Shown: positions 29,411-38,385, numbered from the stretch's first letter. The stretch is DNA of 64,000 bases from Mesobacillus sp. AQ2 (GCF_030122805.1 NZ_CP126080.1:3353001-3417000); one strand, 5' to 3'. Numbers and translations are program-made. Notes: generated from the letters alone by a model not told the origin.

Positions 29411-30010
29411 CTATTTAACCGAAATCAAGTCCTTTAACTTTTCAAAAGTTTTTTCCCCAATCCCGCTGATTTCTTTTAAATCCTCGATTGCTTTAAACGG
29501 CCCGTTCGTTTCGCGGTACTCAATGATTGCTTCAGCCTTGGCCGGACCGATTCCTGGCAAGGTCTGGAGGTCGGCTGATTGGGCAGTATTTAAATCCAGC
29601 TTTCCCTTTGCCGCCTCACCCTCATTCTGTACCGGCAAAGATGAAGGAACTTCTTCTCCGATGCGCGGCACATAAATTGACATTTCATCCTGGACATACA
29701 TGGCAAAATTAATCGCGGCCGCGTCAGCCTCTTTTTCAAGCCCTCCAGCCACCTCAATCAGGTCGATCACCCTCCCTCCCTCTTTTACCTCATATACACC
29801 GGGATGAACAACAGCTCCTTTTATCTCTGCCATCATGATGATTTCTTTTTCCTCGACTTCCGCCTCTTTCTCAGGTTCCAGTTCTGTAACCATCGCCACG
29901 GCATTTTCCTCGGTGAGTTCATCCCCTTCATCGAATGATGAATAAAGAAAAAATAACAAAGCCGCAATTCCTGCAATTACAAAGATTTTGTTTTCCTTGA
30001 TCCATTCCAA
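29411..30010 (-). CDS. comEA: Competence DNA receptor ComEA
   Basis: 199 residues. One N-terminal membrane helix (about 8-24) is followed by an acidic flexible linker, a SLBB-like domain (VVHPGVYEVKEGGRVIDLI), and two C-terminal helix-hairpin-helix motifs (LPGIGPAKAEAIIEYR and ISGIGEKTFEKLK) that bind double-stranded DNA at the cell surface. The only possible start in frame is TTG, 10 nt after AGGTG, with a stop three codons upstream. It is the first gene of the comE operon and diverges from comER, 89 nt away. Confidence 0.94.
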   Translation of the reverse strand: MEWIKENKIFVIAGIAALLFFLYSSFDEGDELTEENAVAMVTELEPEKEAEVEEKEIIMMAEIKGAVVHPGVYEVKEGGRVIDLIEVAGGLEKEADAAAINFAMYVQDEMSIYVPRIGEEVPSSLPVQNEGEAAKGKLDLNTAQSADLQTLPGIGPAKAEAIIEYRETNGPFKAIEDLKEISGIGEKTFEKLKDLISVK

Positions 30011-30099
30011 GCAGCATCAACACCTTTCTTCATTGGCATAAAATAAAAATTAAAATCATATGGATATAGGAGAATAAATGTACGAAGGAGGGAAGGGTT

Positions 30100-30921
30100 A
30101 TGAAAATAGGGATAATAGGCACAGGGAATATGGGGAGAATTCTCGCCGAAGCTCTCATTGATGGGAATGCCGTTTCCCCTTCTTCAATGATGATTACGAA
30201 TAGGACCTTATCAAAAGCTTTAGAGACTCAAAAAATATATCCAGGCTTAGCCATTGGAAAGAATGCGATAGAAGTAGCTGAAAAAGCCGATGCCATTTTC
30301 GTATGCGTGAAGCCTCATAATGTATTGGGAGTCCTTGAAACCATCAATCCTGTGCTTACGAAGAATAAATGTGTAATCTCCATTACAAGCCCAATCAGTG
30401 TGGAACAAATTGAAAGCAAAGTGGATTGTTCAGTCATGAGGATCATTCCAAGCATTACAAGCAGAGCACTTGCCGGGGTATCGCTTTTCTCGTTTGGCAC
30501 CCGATGCACAACGGAATGGCGGGAAGCTATGTTTACTCTTTTTAAAAAGGTATCTGTCCCGCTGGTAATAGAGGAGAACATTACAAGAGTAGCATCAGAT
30601 ATTGTCAGCTGCGGTCCAGCTTTCTTCAGTCACCTTGTCCAGAGCTTTATCAATGGTGCTGTCAAAGAAACGGAGATTGATCAGGAAACCGCCACCAAAC
30701 TAGCAAGCGAAATGTTAATTGGTTTAGGGGAACTATTGAGTCAAAATCATTATACATTACAGACTTTGCAGGAAAAGGTTTGCGTGAAAGGCGGAATAAC
30801 TGGAGAAGGAATTAAGGTACTGGATCGTGAAACAGGAGATATGTTTGAAAAGCTGTTCCAGGCAACACATAAAAAATACGCAACAGAATTAGAAAGCATT
30901 AAGGAACAATTCGGTCCTTAA
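30100..30921 (+). CDS. comER: ComER, pyrroline-5-carboxylate reductase-like protein
   Basis: 273 residues with an N-terminal Rossmann NADP-binding motif (GIIGTGNMGRILAEAL) and the P5C reductase dimerisation domain toward the C-terminus (CGPAFFSHLVQSF, KGGITGEG). It is divergent from comEA, as in B. subtilis, where its role is not essential for competence; in B. cereus it affects biofilm and sporulation (known). ATG with GGAGGGAAGGG upstream. It is convergent with yqeM across a shared terminator. Proline biosynthesis is possible but not assumed. Confidence 0.9.
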   Translation: MKIGIIGTGNMGRILAEALIDGNAVSPSSMMITNRTLSKALETQKIYPGLAIGKNAIEVAEKADAIFVCVKPHNVLGVLETINPVLTKNKCVISITSPISVEQIESKVDCSVMRIIPSITSRALAGVSLFSFGTRCTTEWREAMFTLFKKVSVPLVIEENITRVASDIVSCGPAFFSHLVQSFINGAVKETEIDQETATKLASEMLIGLGELLSQNHYTLQTLQEKVCVKGGITGEGIKVLDRETGDMFEKLFQATHKKYATELESIKEQFGP

Positions 30922-30977
30922 AAGTTTTCTCCATTTAACCCGAAAATCCTTCCTTAAAATTGTGACAGAAATGGTAC

Positions 30978-31009
30978 AAAAAAGCTCCCGTGTGAATCGG
31001 GAGCTTTTC
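30978..31009. terminator. Bidirectional terminator between comER and yqeM
   Basis: AAAAGCTCCCG and CGGGAGCTTTT flank a 7-nt loop, with A-runs and T-runs on both sides. Confidence 0.92.
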
Positions 31010-31027
31010 TAATGAATATAAATCCTA

Positions 31028-31774
31028 TTATGACTTGATCATAGCAAAAAATAATCGCTCAGTTGTTGAGTCAGGAGCCTTAAGTGAATAATCACCGGTG
31101 ATTTCGATATTCTCAAAGCCTGCCTGCTTCAGCAATTCTACATATATTGCTTCCGGATATGTACGCTGGTAATGCACTTCATCAACACGATCATATTTTC
31201 CGGTTCTTTCATCGAGTACAAAAAAAGTCAGTTCATGTTCAACGCTATGCGGGTCGTCTCCCTTGAAGCTGTTCCAGATATAGGTGATCTCTTCGTCATC
31301 CCATGTGAATGTAGCATCCGCAAAAATATCGCGCATCTTATAAACGGAATGGACATCAAAAATGAACAAGCCGCCCTTTTTCAAAAGACGGTATACGCCT
31401 TCAAAGGTCTTCTTTACTGCATGTTCATCCTTCAAATAATTCAGGGAATCGCAAAAGATGCCGATGATATCAAACTCACCTAATTCCTCTAGTTCTGTCA
31501 TGTCCTGCTGGAAGAATTGGATAGGCATAGATTGTGCCTGGGCCTTCATCTGGGCTACCGAAAGCATATCGCCAGACAGGTCCGCGCCAGTAACATCATA
31601 GCCTTTTTGCGCAAATCTGACAGAAAGCTCCCCGGTGCCGCATGCGAGGTCGAGAAGCTTCATTCCATTCACTTGATATTTCTCTTTGTACGCTTCGACG
31701 ATTTTGACCCATTCATCATAGGGAACGTCCTGCATGAGCTCATCATACAAATAAGCGAATCTTTCGTAGGACAC
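31028..31774 (-). CDS. yqeM: SAM-dependent methyltransferase YqeM
   Basis: 248-residue class I methyltransferase. Motif I is LLDLACGTGELSVRFA near residue 40, followed by the acidic motif II VTGADLS and the FDIIGIFCDSLNYL region. The substrate is unknown. The GTG start lies directly after the rsfS stop, so the two are translationally coupled. It is the last gene of the yqeG-yqeH-aroE-yhbY-nadD-yqeK-rsfS-yqeM operon and ends at a strong terminator. Confidence 0.88.
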   Translation of the reverse strand: MSYERFAYLYDELMQDVPYDEWVKIVEAYKEKYQVNGMKLLDLACGTGELSVRFAQKGYDVTGADLSGDMLSVAQMKAQAQSMPIQFFQQDMTELEELGEFDIIGIFCDSLNYLKDEHAVKKTFEGVYRLLKKGGLFIFDVHSVYKMRDIFADATFTWDDEEITYIWNSFKGDDPHSVEHELTFFVLDERTGKYDRVDEVHYQRTYPEAIYVELLKQAGFENIEITGDYSLKAPDSTTERLFFAMIKS

Positions 31775-32128
31775 TTAATTCAGCTCACTTTGAACATTCT
31801 CGATTGGTGCGTCTCCCCAGAGACGTTCCAAATTATAGTAGCTTCTTTCTTCTTTATGGAAGACATGGACAACCACATCGCCAATATCAATCAGGACCCA
31901 TCTTGCTTCATCGAACCCTTCCATCCTTTTCAGACCATATCCCTGTTCTTCTGCTTTTTCCCTGATTTCACGTGCAATTGCCTGCACTTGTTTGTCCGAG
32001 TTACCATGGCAGATAATGAAATAGTCGGCAATCAGCGAGATGCCTTTCATATTCAATACCATAATATCTTCTGCCCTTTTATCGTCTGCTGCTTTTACAG
32101 CTGTCATCAATAGTTGTCGATCGTTCAT
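31775..32128 (-). CDS. rsfS: Ribosome silencing factor RsfS
   Basis: 117 residues. Typical stretches are DIMVLNMKGISLIADYFIICHGNS and GDVVVHVFHKEERSYYNLERLWGDA. It binds L14 and blocks joining of subunits in stationary phase or starvation (known for the family; yqeL in B. subtilis). ATG with AGGAGGGTG upstream. It sits between yqeK and yqeM in the conserved nadD operon. Confidence 0.95.
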   Translation of the reverse strand: MNDRQLLMTAVKAADDKRAEDIMVLNMKGISLIADYFIICHGNSDKQVQAIAREIREKAEEQGYGLKRMEGFDEARWVLIDIGDVVVHVFHKEERSYYNLERLWGDAPIENVQSELN

Positions 32129-32132
32129 TCAA

Positions 32133-32699
32133 TCACCCTCCTGAGTTTTTTACAATGCTGTTATATGCGTTAAATGTATCTGGAAAAACCTGCTGGTTTT
32201 TTTTCATCAAAAATAGGATGGTATTTTTCATTGACTGGATCAGCGCAATGTCCAAATCTTTCTCTGCCAAATCCCTTACCTCACCGACCCCGGGAAAATG
32301 CCGGCCCGGCTCAATATAATCAGCCAGATAAATGATTTTATCAAGGAGGGTCATGCCTACCCTGCCTGACGTATGGAATCGGATGGCATCAAGGATTTCC
32401 CCGTCTTTTATGCCTGCTTCTTTTTCGGCAAGAAAGGCTCCTACAGGGGCATGCCAAAGCTCACTGTTGAACTCAAGCAGGATGGCCGGCATTTTTTGGT
32501 CAACGATAATCTGCCTCATTTCCTCTTTTGGCCTGAATTTGGCATAATCATGGAAAATGGCGGCCAGTTCTGCTTTTTTCCAGTCTGCGCCGTATTTTTC
32601 TGCCAGCCTGATGGCAGTCTCCATCACTCCAATAGTATGCACATATCGATGTTCAGTCAGCTGCGGCTTCACAATCTCAAGTGCTTGTTCACGATCCAT
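32133..32699 (-). CDS. yqeK: HD-domain Ap4A hydrolase YqeK
   Basis: 188 residues. The HD motif is in [13 protein letters not shown] near residue 52, with an upstream histidine ([10 protein letters not shown]) and downstream H-x-x-x in LWHAPVGAF and RFHTSGR. The YqeK family hydrolyses diadenosine tetraphosphate symmetrically (known). The ATG at 32699 matches the B. subtilis N-terminus and lies 10 nt after GAGGAG; an ATG at 32708 is too close to that site. It overlaps the 3' end of nadD by 11 nt. Confidence 0.92.
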   Translation of the reverse strand: MDREQALEIVKPQLTEHRYVHTIGVMETAIRLAEKYGADWKKAELAAIFHDYAKFRPKEEMRQIIVDQKMPAILLEFNSELWHAPVGAFLAEKEAGIKDGEILDAIRFHTSGRVGMTLLDKIIYLADYIEPGRHFPGVGEVRDLAEKDLDIALIQSMKNTILFLMKKNQQVFPDTFNAYNSIVKNSGG

Positions 32700-33255
32700 A
32701 TAAACCATTCTCCTCTATATAAAGCCTGACAGATTCGGGCAGCAGATAGCGAATGCTTATACCGTCCCTTACTCTCTCTCTGATCATGCTAGAAGAGATG
32801 TCCATCTGTGGCGTTTCTGCATACAGAATATCATATTCCGTTTCCGTCGTGTACGACGGCCTGCTGACCCCCACGAACTTCACCATCTCCAGCAGCTCAT
32901 CTATTTTATGCCATTTTGGCAAGTACTCAACCATGTCGCCGCCAATAATGAAATAAAAATCAATTTCTTTATTCTTAGCTTTTAATATTTTCATCGTTTC
33001 ATACGTGTAAGAAGGACCACTTCTCTCGAGTTCTGCTTTTTCCACCCGGAATTTCTGGTTGTCGGCAATAGCAAGCTCGAGCATTTCAAGCCTGTCTGAA
33101 TTGCTGATAGGCATGTTGACTGTTTTATGCGGCGGAACCTGATTGGGCATGAACCAAACTTCATCCAGCCCATAAGCATGCAGTACTTCATTCGCAATGA
33201 CCAAATGTCCGGTGTGCGGCGGATTGAAGGTTCCGCCCAATATGCCAACCTTCAT
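32689..33255 (-). CDS. nadD: Nicotinate-nucleotide adenylyltransferase NadD
   Basis: 188 residues. The nucleotidyltransferase motif is [15 protein letters not shown] at the N-terminus, and the second signature [12 protein letters not shown] is near the C-terminus. It converts nicotinate mononucleotide to deamido-NAD. The ATG at 33255 is set by the family start [10 protein letters not shown] and a GGAGGTG site; a longer frame to 33411 runs back into yhbY and is not credible. It is in the operon between yhbY and yqeK. Confidence 0.96.
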   Translation of the reverse strand: MKVGILGGTFNPPHTGHLVIANEVLHAYGLDEVWFMPNQVPPHKTVNMPISNSDRLEMLELAIADNQKFRVEKAELERSGPSYTYETMKILKAKNKEIDFYFIIGGDMVEYLPKWHKIDELLEMVKFVGVSRPSYTTETEYDILYAETPQMDISSSMIRERVRDGISIRYLLPESVRLYIEENGLYGS

Positions 33256-33277
33256 CAAACAGGCACCTCCCAGTTGT

Positions 33278-33571
33278 TTATCTTGGAAGAACGATTTGCT
33301 TATTCTCGCGTGATTCTTTATACAAAACAATTGTATTCCCGATGACCTGGACAAGCTCCGCTTTTGCTCCGCGTGAAAGCTGCTCTCCAACAGTATCCCT
33401 GTCCTCATCACAGTTCTGGAGGATGCTTACCTTGATTAACTCTCTTGCTTCAAGCACATCCGCGATTTGCTTGATCATATTTTCATTTACCCCACCTTTG
33501 CCGACTTGAAAAATCGGAGTCAGATGATGGGCTTTTGACCTTAAAAAACGTTTTTGCTTACCTGTTAACAT
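33278..33571 (-). CDS. yqeI: YhbY-type CRM-domain RNA-binding protein (YqeI)
   Basis: 97 residues. This single CRM domain starts [26 protein letters not shown] and contains the GLY-type loop [10 protein letters not shown]. Such proteins associate with pre-50S particles (known for E. coli YhbY). ATG with AGGAGG upstream, 3 nt after the aroE stop. It is part of the yqeH operon. Confidence 0.93.
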   Translation of the reverse strand: MLTGKQKRFLRSKAHHLTPIFQVGKGGVNENMIKQIADVLEARELIKVSILQNCDEDRDTVGEQLSRGAKAELVQVIGNTIVLYKESRENKQIVLPR

Positions 33572-33574
33572 GTG

Positions 33575-34405
33575 TTAACCTCCTAAATTTCTTAAAACAT
33601 TGGCTCTCATTCTCTCGGTGTCCGGAAAAATCCCGGTCCATTTTTCGAAAGCAAGTGCCCCCTGCAAAACGAACATCCCGACGCCATTCTGGATTTCGGC
33701 TCCTTTTTTAGACGCTTCCTCCAAAAATTTTGTTTGCAGAGGATTATATATGATATCACTGACGATTGCATCCCTGGAAATATTCTCAGGTGAAAGCGGC
33801 AAACCTTCTAGGTCAGGTGACATTCCAATGGAAGTGGTCTGGATGATCAACTGATATTCATGCAGTGACTTTTCAGCTGTTTTTCTGTCAAGGACCTTTG
33901 AACGGACCTTGAAGGGACAGGAGCTGACTAATTCCTCAGCCTTCCCGGCTGTCCGGTTATACAGGTCAATCCGCTGAATTCCTGCCTGGGCCATTGAGAA
34001 GTAAATCGCTCTTGAAGCACCACCTGCTCCAATAATCAAAGCTGACCTTGAACCAGGATCAGCATCCATTGATTCAAGTCCTTTGACGAAGCCGGGTCCA
34101 TCTGTATTGTAGCCTGTTAAAATGCCATGTTCATTTTTGACCGTATTGACGGCTCCGATCGCTTCTGCCAAAGGATCGATTTGATCGAGATAGGCCATGA
34201 TATCAGTTTTATGCGGGATTGTCACATTGAAGCCACTAACACCCAATGCTTTGAACCCTTTTACTGCTGCCTCAAGATTTTCCTTGGTGACATGAAAGGG
34301 AAGATAGACTGCATCGATTCCATAAAAATCAAAGAGATCATTATGCATGGCAGGAGACATGGAATGGCCAATTGGATCACCGATGACGCCGAACAATTTT
34401 TTCAT
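33575..34405 (-). CDS. aroE: Shikimate dehydrogenase AroE
   Basis: 276 residues. The substrate domain begins KLFGVIGDPIGHSMSPAMHN with the shikimate-binding serines, then NVTIPHK (catalytic lysine) near residue 65. The NADP Rossmann motif is LIIGAGGASRAI near 130, and a C-terminal GVGMFVLQGALAFEKWTG segment follows. It reduces 3-dehydroshikimate to shikimate in the chorismate pathway. The ATG at 34405 has GGCGGGAG 4 nt upstream. It is between yqeH and yhbY. Confidence 0.96.
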   Translation of the reverse strand: MKKLFGVIGDPIGHSMSPAMHNDLFDFYGIDAVYLPFHVTKENLEAAVKGFKALGVSGFNVTIPHKTDIMAYLDQIDPLAEAIGAVNTVKNEHGILTGYNTDGPGFVKGLESMDADPGSRSALIIGAGGASRAIYFSMAQAGIQRIDLYNRTAGKAEELVSSCPFKVRSKVLDRKTAEKSLHEYQLIIQTTSIGMSPDLEGLPLSPENISRDAIVSDIIYNPLQTKFLEEASKKGAEIQNGVGMFVLQGALAFEKWTGIFPDTERMRANVLRNLGG

Positions 34406-34447
34406 GCTTCTCCCGCCTTTCCTCATAGTTTTTGGATCTCGAAGAGT

Positions 34448-35551
34448 TTAAATCAGAGACCTTCTCAGCATCACATGAACCCCTTTCGGAACATATGCTG
34501 CAATTTTTGCGCCCGCATCATTGACTGTCACCCAGCCAAGCCCTGAAAAAACGACATCTGTTTTGGCTTCCTTAATCGTGAACTCATGTCGGACAAGTTC
34601 AGGGAATTCATCCATTTGCTCAGGCCGAGGCGGGGTCAGCAATTCACCCGCATGGTTCTTATACAGCTCATCCGCATTTTCCAGCTTTGTACGATGGATA
34701 TTGATTTCATTCGGTACATAGCAGGAAAAAGACCTTCTGCCTCCTGCCAGATAATCGAACCGTGCCAGGCCGCCGAAAAATAATGTCTGCTGTTCGTTCA
34801 GCTGGTAAACCTTTGGCTTGATCTCTTTTTTAGGCGTAATGTACTTCAAATCACGCTTATCCACATAATGAGCCATCTGGTGATGGTTGATGATTCCCGG
34901 AGTATCGACGATCGCTTTGCCGTCCTCTAGCGGGATTTCGATCATATCAAGGGTTGTTCCCGGAAAATGTGAAGTGGTGATGATGTCTCCTTCGCCTGTC
35001 ACTTCCTTAATGATTCGATTAATAAAAGTAGATTTCCCTACATTTGTGCAGCCAACAATATAAACATCCTTGCCATTCCGGTATTCATCTATTGCCGCCG
35101 CAGCTTCTCTGATGTTATACCCTTTTGCCGCACTTACAAGAAAGACATCGATCGGATTGAGCCCAAGTTCCCGGGATTCTTTCTTCATCCAGTCAATCAG
35201 CTTGCGCTGCTTGACCGATTTAGGCACAAGATCAGCCTTGTTGCCAATCAATAATACCGGATTCTTTCCAGCGAATCTCTGGATCCCGGGAAGCCAGCTG
35301 CCGTTAAAGTCGAAAATATCGACGATTTTTACAATCAGGGCATCCCTGCTCCCTAGTTCATTCAATATTTTCAAGAAGTCATCATCGGTGAGACTTACAT
35401 CCTGGATTTCGTTATAGTTTTTAAGGCGGAAACATCTCTGGCAGACGATAGCCTCTTTTTCCAAGGAAGAAGCAGGGGCATACCCCAGTTCTTCAGGATT
35501 TTCAGTTTGGATTTTCACACCACAGCCTGTACAGATTAATTGTTCACTCAA
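34448..35551 (-). CDS. yqeH: Ribosome biogenesis GTPase YqeH
   Basis: 367-residue circularly permuted GTPase needed for 30S assembly. An N-terminal zinc finger (ICTGCG and CQRCF) is followed by the permuted motif order: G4 NKAD, then G1 GCTNVGKSTF, then G3 DTPGI. A C-terminal domain ends KGVHVMLRRSL. The TTG at 35551 is chosen because GGGAGG lies 7 nt upstream and it gives the family-like start; the frame extends back into yqeG without a better site. The start is 2 nt after the yqeG stop. Confidence 0.94.
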   Translation of the reverse strand: MSEQLICTGCGVKIQTENPEELGYAPASSLEKEAIVCQRCFRLKNYNEIQDVSLTDDDFLKILNELGSRDALIVKIVDIFDFNGSWLPGIQRFAGKNPVLLIGNKADLVPKSVKQRKLIDWMKKESRELGLNPIDVFLVSAAKGYNIREAAAAIDEYRNGKDVYIVGCTNVGKSTFINRIIKEVTGEGDIITTSHFPGTTLDMIEIPLEDGKAIVDTPGIINHHQMAHYVDKRDLKYITPKKEIKPKVYQLNEQQTLFFGGLARFDYLAGGRRSFSCYVPNEINIHRTKLENADELYKNHAGELLTPPRPEQMDEFPELVRHEFTIKEAKTDVVFSGLGWVTVNDAGAKIAAYVPKGVHVMLRRSLI

Positions 35552-35553
35552 AT

Positions 35554-36069
35554 CTAGTCCTCCCAATTCAGCTTTCCTTTCTTCTTGAACCAATTTAAAA
35601 TCCTTCTTTCCACTTTCCTGTTGAATCGGGTCACAAACCCATCTGTCTGGGCAACCGGTACAACGAGAATCGTGTGGAATCCGCTTCTATTGCCGCCAAG
35701 GACATCTGTCAGCAGCTGGTCGCCAATCACGACTGTTTCTTCTTTACGCAAGCCCATCTGCTTCAAAGCTTTATTGAACGCCTTGGTCATTGGCTTCCTC
35801 GCTTGAAATATAAAAGGGATTTGAAGCGGATCAGAGAATGCCTTGACTCTTTTCTCATTATTATTTGAAACAATCGTTATGAGTATTTCATTTCTTCTCA
35901 TATTATCAAACCACTCGATCAGCTTCGGGGTCGCAGTCGGCCGATCCCATTCTACGAGGGTATTGTCCAAATCCGTTATGATTCCCTTGACGCCTTTTTC
36001 CTTCAGGCTATCCGGCTCGATTTCAAATATATTTTTCACATGCTGGTCAGGCAAAAAATGCTTTAGCAA
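35554..36069 (-). CDS. yqeG: HAD-family phosphatase YqeG
   Basis: 171 residues. HAD motif I is DLDNTLVEWD near residue 33, motif II is ITIVSNNN, and motif IV is VVIGDQLLTDVLGGNR. Members dephosphorylate phosphatidylglycerophosphate-type or small substrates (family inference). The start is TTG with GAGGTG 8 nt upstream. It is the first gene of the yqeG-to-yqeM operon; no clear promoter was recognised in front of it. Confidence 0.9.
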   Translation of the reverse strand: MLKHFLPDQHVKNIFEIEPDSLKEKGVKGIITDLDNTLVEWDRPTATPKLIEWFDNMRRNEILITIVSNNNEKRVKAFSDPLQIPFIFQARKPMTKAFNKALKQMGLRKEETVVIGDQLLTDVLGGNRSGFHTILVVPVAQTDGFVTRFNRKVERRILNWFKKKGKLNWED

Positions 36070-36279
36070 TTTTATAACACCTCATTAATTAAATTCCTAT
36101 CATACCGTTAACATCATACCCAATTTTATCCTCGTATTCAAAACAAACATACAGATCTCCCCGAATTAACAGCTGTCTGCTGATTAAAATTGACAAAAAC
36201 AACCGATTTTCTGCTATAAGCGTTAAATTTTCGAAGTATTACAAAAAACTTTTCGACAAAATCCAGCGATTTCCAATCC

Positions 36280-36378
36280 TGTGGATAACCTTATGCACAA
36301 TATACACATTGATTCTCTTACAAATTTCCCATTTATAAACAATTTAATCACAGGTTATCCACTGCTAATTGTGGATAA
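36280..36378 (+). promoter_or_regulatory. Cluster of DnaA boxes upstream of sda
   Basis: Three exact TTATNCACA boxes (36280-36288 reversed, 36291-36299 direct, 36370-36378 reversed) and two one-mismatch boxes (36300-36308 and 36355-36363) lie within 99 nt. The last ends 9 nt before the sda -35 box. DnaA control of sda is known in B. subtilis and couples replication to sporulation. Confidence 0.9.
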
Positions 36379-36387
36379 TCAGAACGG

Positions 36388-36416
36388 TTGTTCTGCAAGT
36401 TTCAATCTGCTAGAGT
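36388..36416 (+). promoter_or_regulatory. Sigma-A promoter of sda
   Basis: TTGTTC (36388-36393), 17-nt spacer, TAGAGT (36411-36416), directly downstream of the DnaA boxes. Confidence 0.7.
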
Positions 36417-36496
36417 AAGGGTAGAAACGAAACAACTTACAATTATATGCAGTTAAAATCTGATTTAGAAGATCCTTTTGGGGGTGAATGACTGAA

Positions 36497-36637
36497 ATGC
36501 GCAAGCTATCGGACGAGCTGTTGATCGAATCCTATTTCAAGGCAAGAGAACTGAACCTTAGCTATGAGTTTATTCGTTTGATTGAAACGGAAATCCACCG
36601 GCGGTCATTATCTAACCGAATCAAAGTCTCTTCCTGA
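36497..36637 (+). CDS. sda: Sporulation checkpoint inhibitor Sda
   Basis: 46 residues forming a helical hairpin that inhibits the sporulation kinase KinA when replication is perturbed (known). The protein starts [19 protein letters not shown] and ends in RIKVSS. Conserved hydrophobic and charged helix positions match B. subtilis Sda, which is also 46 residues. The ATG at 36497 lies about 10 nt after GGGGGTG; an in-frame ATG at 36488 is nearly on top of that site. The upstream DnaA-box cluster supports replication-linked expression. A terminator follows immediately. Confidence 0.95.
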   Translation: MRKLSDELLIESYFKARELNLSYEFIRLIETEIHRRSLSNRIKVSS

Positions 36638-36638
36638 C

Positions 36639-36663
36639 AGCCCCAAAAGGGCTCTTTTTTTTG
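36639..36663 (+). terminator. Terminator after sda
   Basis: AGCCC-CAAAA-GGGCT is followed by CTTTTTTTT and starts 2 nt after the stop codon. Confidence 0.9.
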
Positions 36664-36681
36664 CTTTGTGTGGCATAAATA

Positions 36682-36719
36682 CAAAACAAAAACGAAAGAC
36701 ACAGATTAAACCTGTGCCT
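36682..36719 (-). terminator. Terminator after psd
   Basis: GGCACAG pairs with CTGTGTC (one G-U) around a 7-nt loop and is followed on the minus strand by TTTCGTTTTTGTTTT. Confidence 0.75.
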
Positions 36720-36725
36720 CGCTGG

Positions 36726-37514
36726 TCATCCTTGTCCATTCCTGGTACCGATTCTCTCGCCATATTTAATAGGATATGGCGCTGTGATGTTCGGCAGTAG
36801 ATTCACTGTCCCCTTTTCAAATAGAAGCACAACAGTCGAGCCGAAGGTAAAATACGCCATTTGCTCGCCTTTTTCGAGGCTCGTTCCGGCGTGGGTGGTT
36901 TCAATCGAGTTGACGAACATGGCGCCAACCTTTATAACTGCCATCATGCCTGAATCATGCCTGATTTCAGTTATTTTACGGAAGTTCTTGGACAATGGAT
37001 AATTTCCGTATTTCAACCCCATCTTGTTAACAGGATACGACTTCCTTCCCAAGGTCCACTGATTTACTACATTGCCTGCAACAGGGCTGTGAATTTGGTG
37101 GTAATGGCTTGGGCTCAAGTAAAATATCATATACGTGCCTTGTTCATACCTTGCCATCGCTTCATCATTACCAAGCATCTCGGAAATCGAATACACTTTC
37201 CCCTTTACGTTAATCGTTTTGTCAGCCTCAATTTCACCTATATCTTCAATCACTGAGTCTACAGGACTTACAACAGACAAAGGCTCTTCATCTACTATTC
37301 TTGATCCTTCTTTCAGGTTCCTGATGAAAAATTGATGCAGGCTCTCGTACTCTTCTATCGATTTTTCCATTTCGTCCTGATTGATGTTATAAGTTTTGGC
37401 AAACGAAGGGATAATGACTTTGCTGTTTTTAGATTTTGCGAATTTATGCAAAATGGCCGAAGTCCATTTCCCATTTGTCAATTCTATAAGCAGGCGATAT
37501 ATAGACTGGAGCAA
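36726..37514 (-). CDS. psd: Phosphatidylserine decarboxylase
   Basis: 262-residue pro-enzyme. Self-cleavage at the serine of the FGSTVVL motif near residue 235 yields the pyruvoyl group and a short alpha chain. Other conserved parts are VSPVDSVI, FYLSPSHYHQIHSPV and the MFVNSIETTHAGT stretch. It makes phosphatidylethanolamine from phosphatidylserine at the membrane. The start is TTG with GGAGGT 7 nt upstream. It is divergent from pssA, the preceding pathway step; in B. subtilis the two are in one operon, so the arrangement differs. Confidence 0.94.
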   Translation of the reverse strand: MLQSIYRLLIELTNGKWTSAILHKFAKSKNSKVIIPSFAKTYNINQDEMEKSIEEYESLHQFFIRNLKEGSRIVDEEPLSVVSPVDSVIEDIGEIEADKTINVKGKVYSISEMLGNDEAMARYEQGTYMIFYLSPSHYHQIHSPVAGNVVNQWTLGRKSYPVNKMGLKYGNYPLSKNFRKITEIRHDSGMMAVIKVGAMFVNSIETTHAGTSLEKGEQMAYFTFGSTVVLLFEKGTVNLLPNITAPYPIKYGERIGTRNGQG

Positions 37515-37817
37515 TGAACATACCTCCGATTAAATTATTGGGACTTAGCTTTGTTTTTTTTGATGAATGTAATTGATTAAAAATTCCGGGAAATACCAAA
37601 AAGAAATCTTTACGAAAGAGCATAATCAGCTTAGAATTATATATTATTATATAATAACCCAATGTGCTAGTTCCCTTTTCAATAAGGCTCTTATCTTTTT
37701 GAAACGATTATGAATGAATCTGCTCAAAAGGTTCGATGCAAATTTGAAATTGTGTCCGAATACTTTCGGAAAGCAGAACGATGCAGAAACTGTCTTCCAG
37801 TAAGAGGAGTGAATTAT
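37515..37817. other. Divergent regulatory gap between psd and pssA
   Basis: 303 nt. AT-rich on the psd side, with repeated TATAAT-like hexamers (37640-37660) but no good -35 at standard spacing. I looked for ECF-type (sigma-X or sigma-W) promoters because these control pssA in B. subtilis and found only a TGAAAC without a matching -10. No gene recognised. Confidence 0.5.
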
Positions 37818-38357
37818 ATGTTTCTTCACGATGTACTAGACTCAACTGTCAAAAAAGTAAAATCTCAGACTGCAAACGTGCTGACACTGGCCAATCTTTC
37901 GTTAGGTGGATTTGCAATCATCGTTGGCATGGAAGGCAATTTAAACTTAAGCCTTTTATTGATTTTCATCGCTGCCCTGGCAGACCGGTTTGACGGAATG
38001 GTTGCCAGAAAGCTTAATATTGAATCTGAACTTGGAAAGCAATTGGATTCCATGAGTGATATTATATCATTCGGTGTGGCTCCTGCACTATTAATCTATC
38101 AGGGAATTTTGTCCGAGTTTGGCGCTCCCGGTGCGTTTTTCATTGTTTTTTATATAGGCTGCGGCGCATTCCGACTGGCTAGATTCAATATTACCGAGAA
38201 TAACGGCTACTTCACAGGATTGCCGATCACCGCAGCAGGAGTGCTGGCAACGCTGAGTTTTCTGGCCATCCCCCATATTCCCCCGCAGACATTCTTATTC
38301 ATTATGCTGTTCCTCAGCCTGCTGATGATCAGTCCATTCAAGCTAAGAAAAGTATAA
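37818..38357 (+). CDS. pssA: CDP-diacylglycerol-serine O-phosphatidyltransferase
   Basis: 179-residue membrane enzyme of the CDP-alcohol phosphatidyltransferase family. The signature D-x2-D-G-x2-A-R-x8-G-x3-D-x3-D is visible in DRFDGMVARKLNIESELG followed by QLDSMSD. Six membrane helices are apparent. It makes phosphatidylserine, which Psd converts to phosphatidylethanolamine. The ATG at 37818 has AGAGGAGTG upstream; the frame opens earlier at 37710, but that stretch is not family-like. It is followed by a strong terminator. Confidence 0.93.
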   Translation: MFLHDVLDSTVKKVKSQTANVLTLANLSLGGFAIIVGMEGNLNLSLLLIFIAALADRFDGMVARKLNIESELGKQLDSMSDIISFGVAPALLIYQGILSEFGAPGAFFIVFYIGCGAFRLARFNITENNGYFTGLPITAAGVLATLSFLAIPHIPPQTFLFIMLFLSLLMISPFKLRKV

Positions 38358-38385
38358 AACCCAGCCTCAAAAGGGCTGGGTTTTC
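38358..38385. terminator. Terminator after pssA
   Basis: AACCCAGCC pairs with GGCTGGGTT around a short loop, flanked by AAA and TTTT. It may also serve pepF on the minus strand. Confidence 0.9.

Noticed and set aside
33255..33411. N-terminal extension of nadD to 33411
   Set aside because: The added residues are antisense-like to yhbY coding order and precede the universal NadD start motif, which has its own ribosome site.
37444..37662. 72-codon minus-strand frame overlapping the start of psd
   Set aside because: It uses the psd ribosome site in another frame, and the psd frame has full family conservation.
37700..37817. ECF sigma factor promoter (sigma-X or sigma-W) upstream of pssA
   Set aside because: TGAAAC is present, but the expected -10 element (CGTA or CGAC-like) is absent at 16-17 nt.
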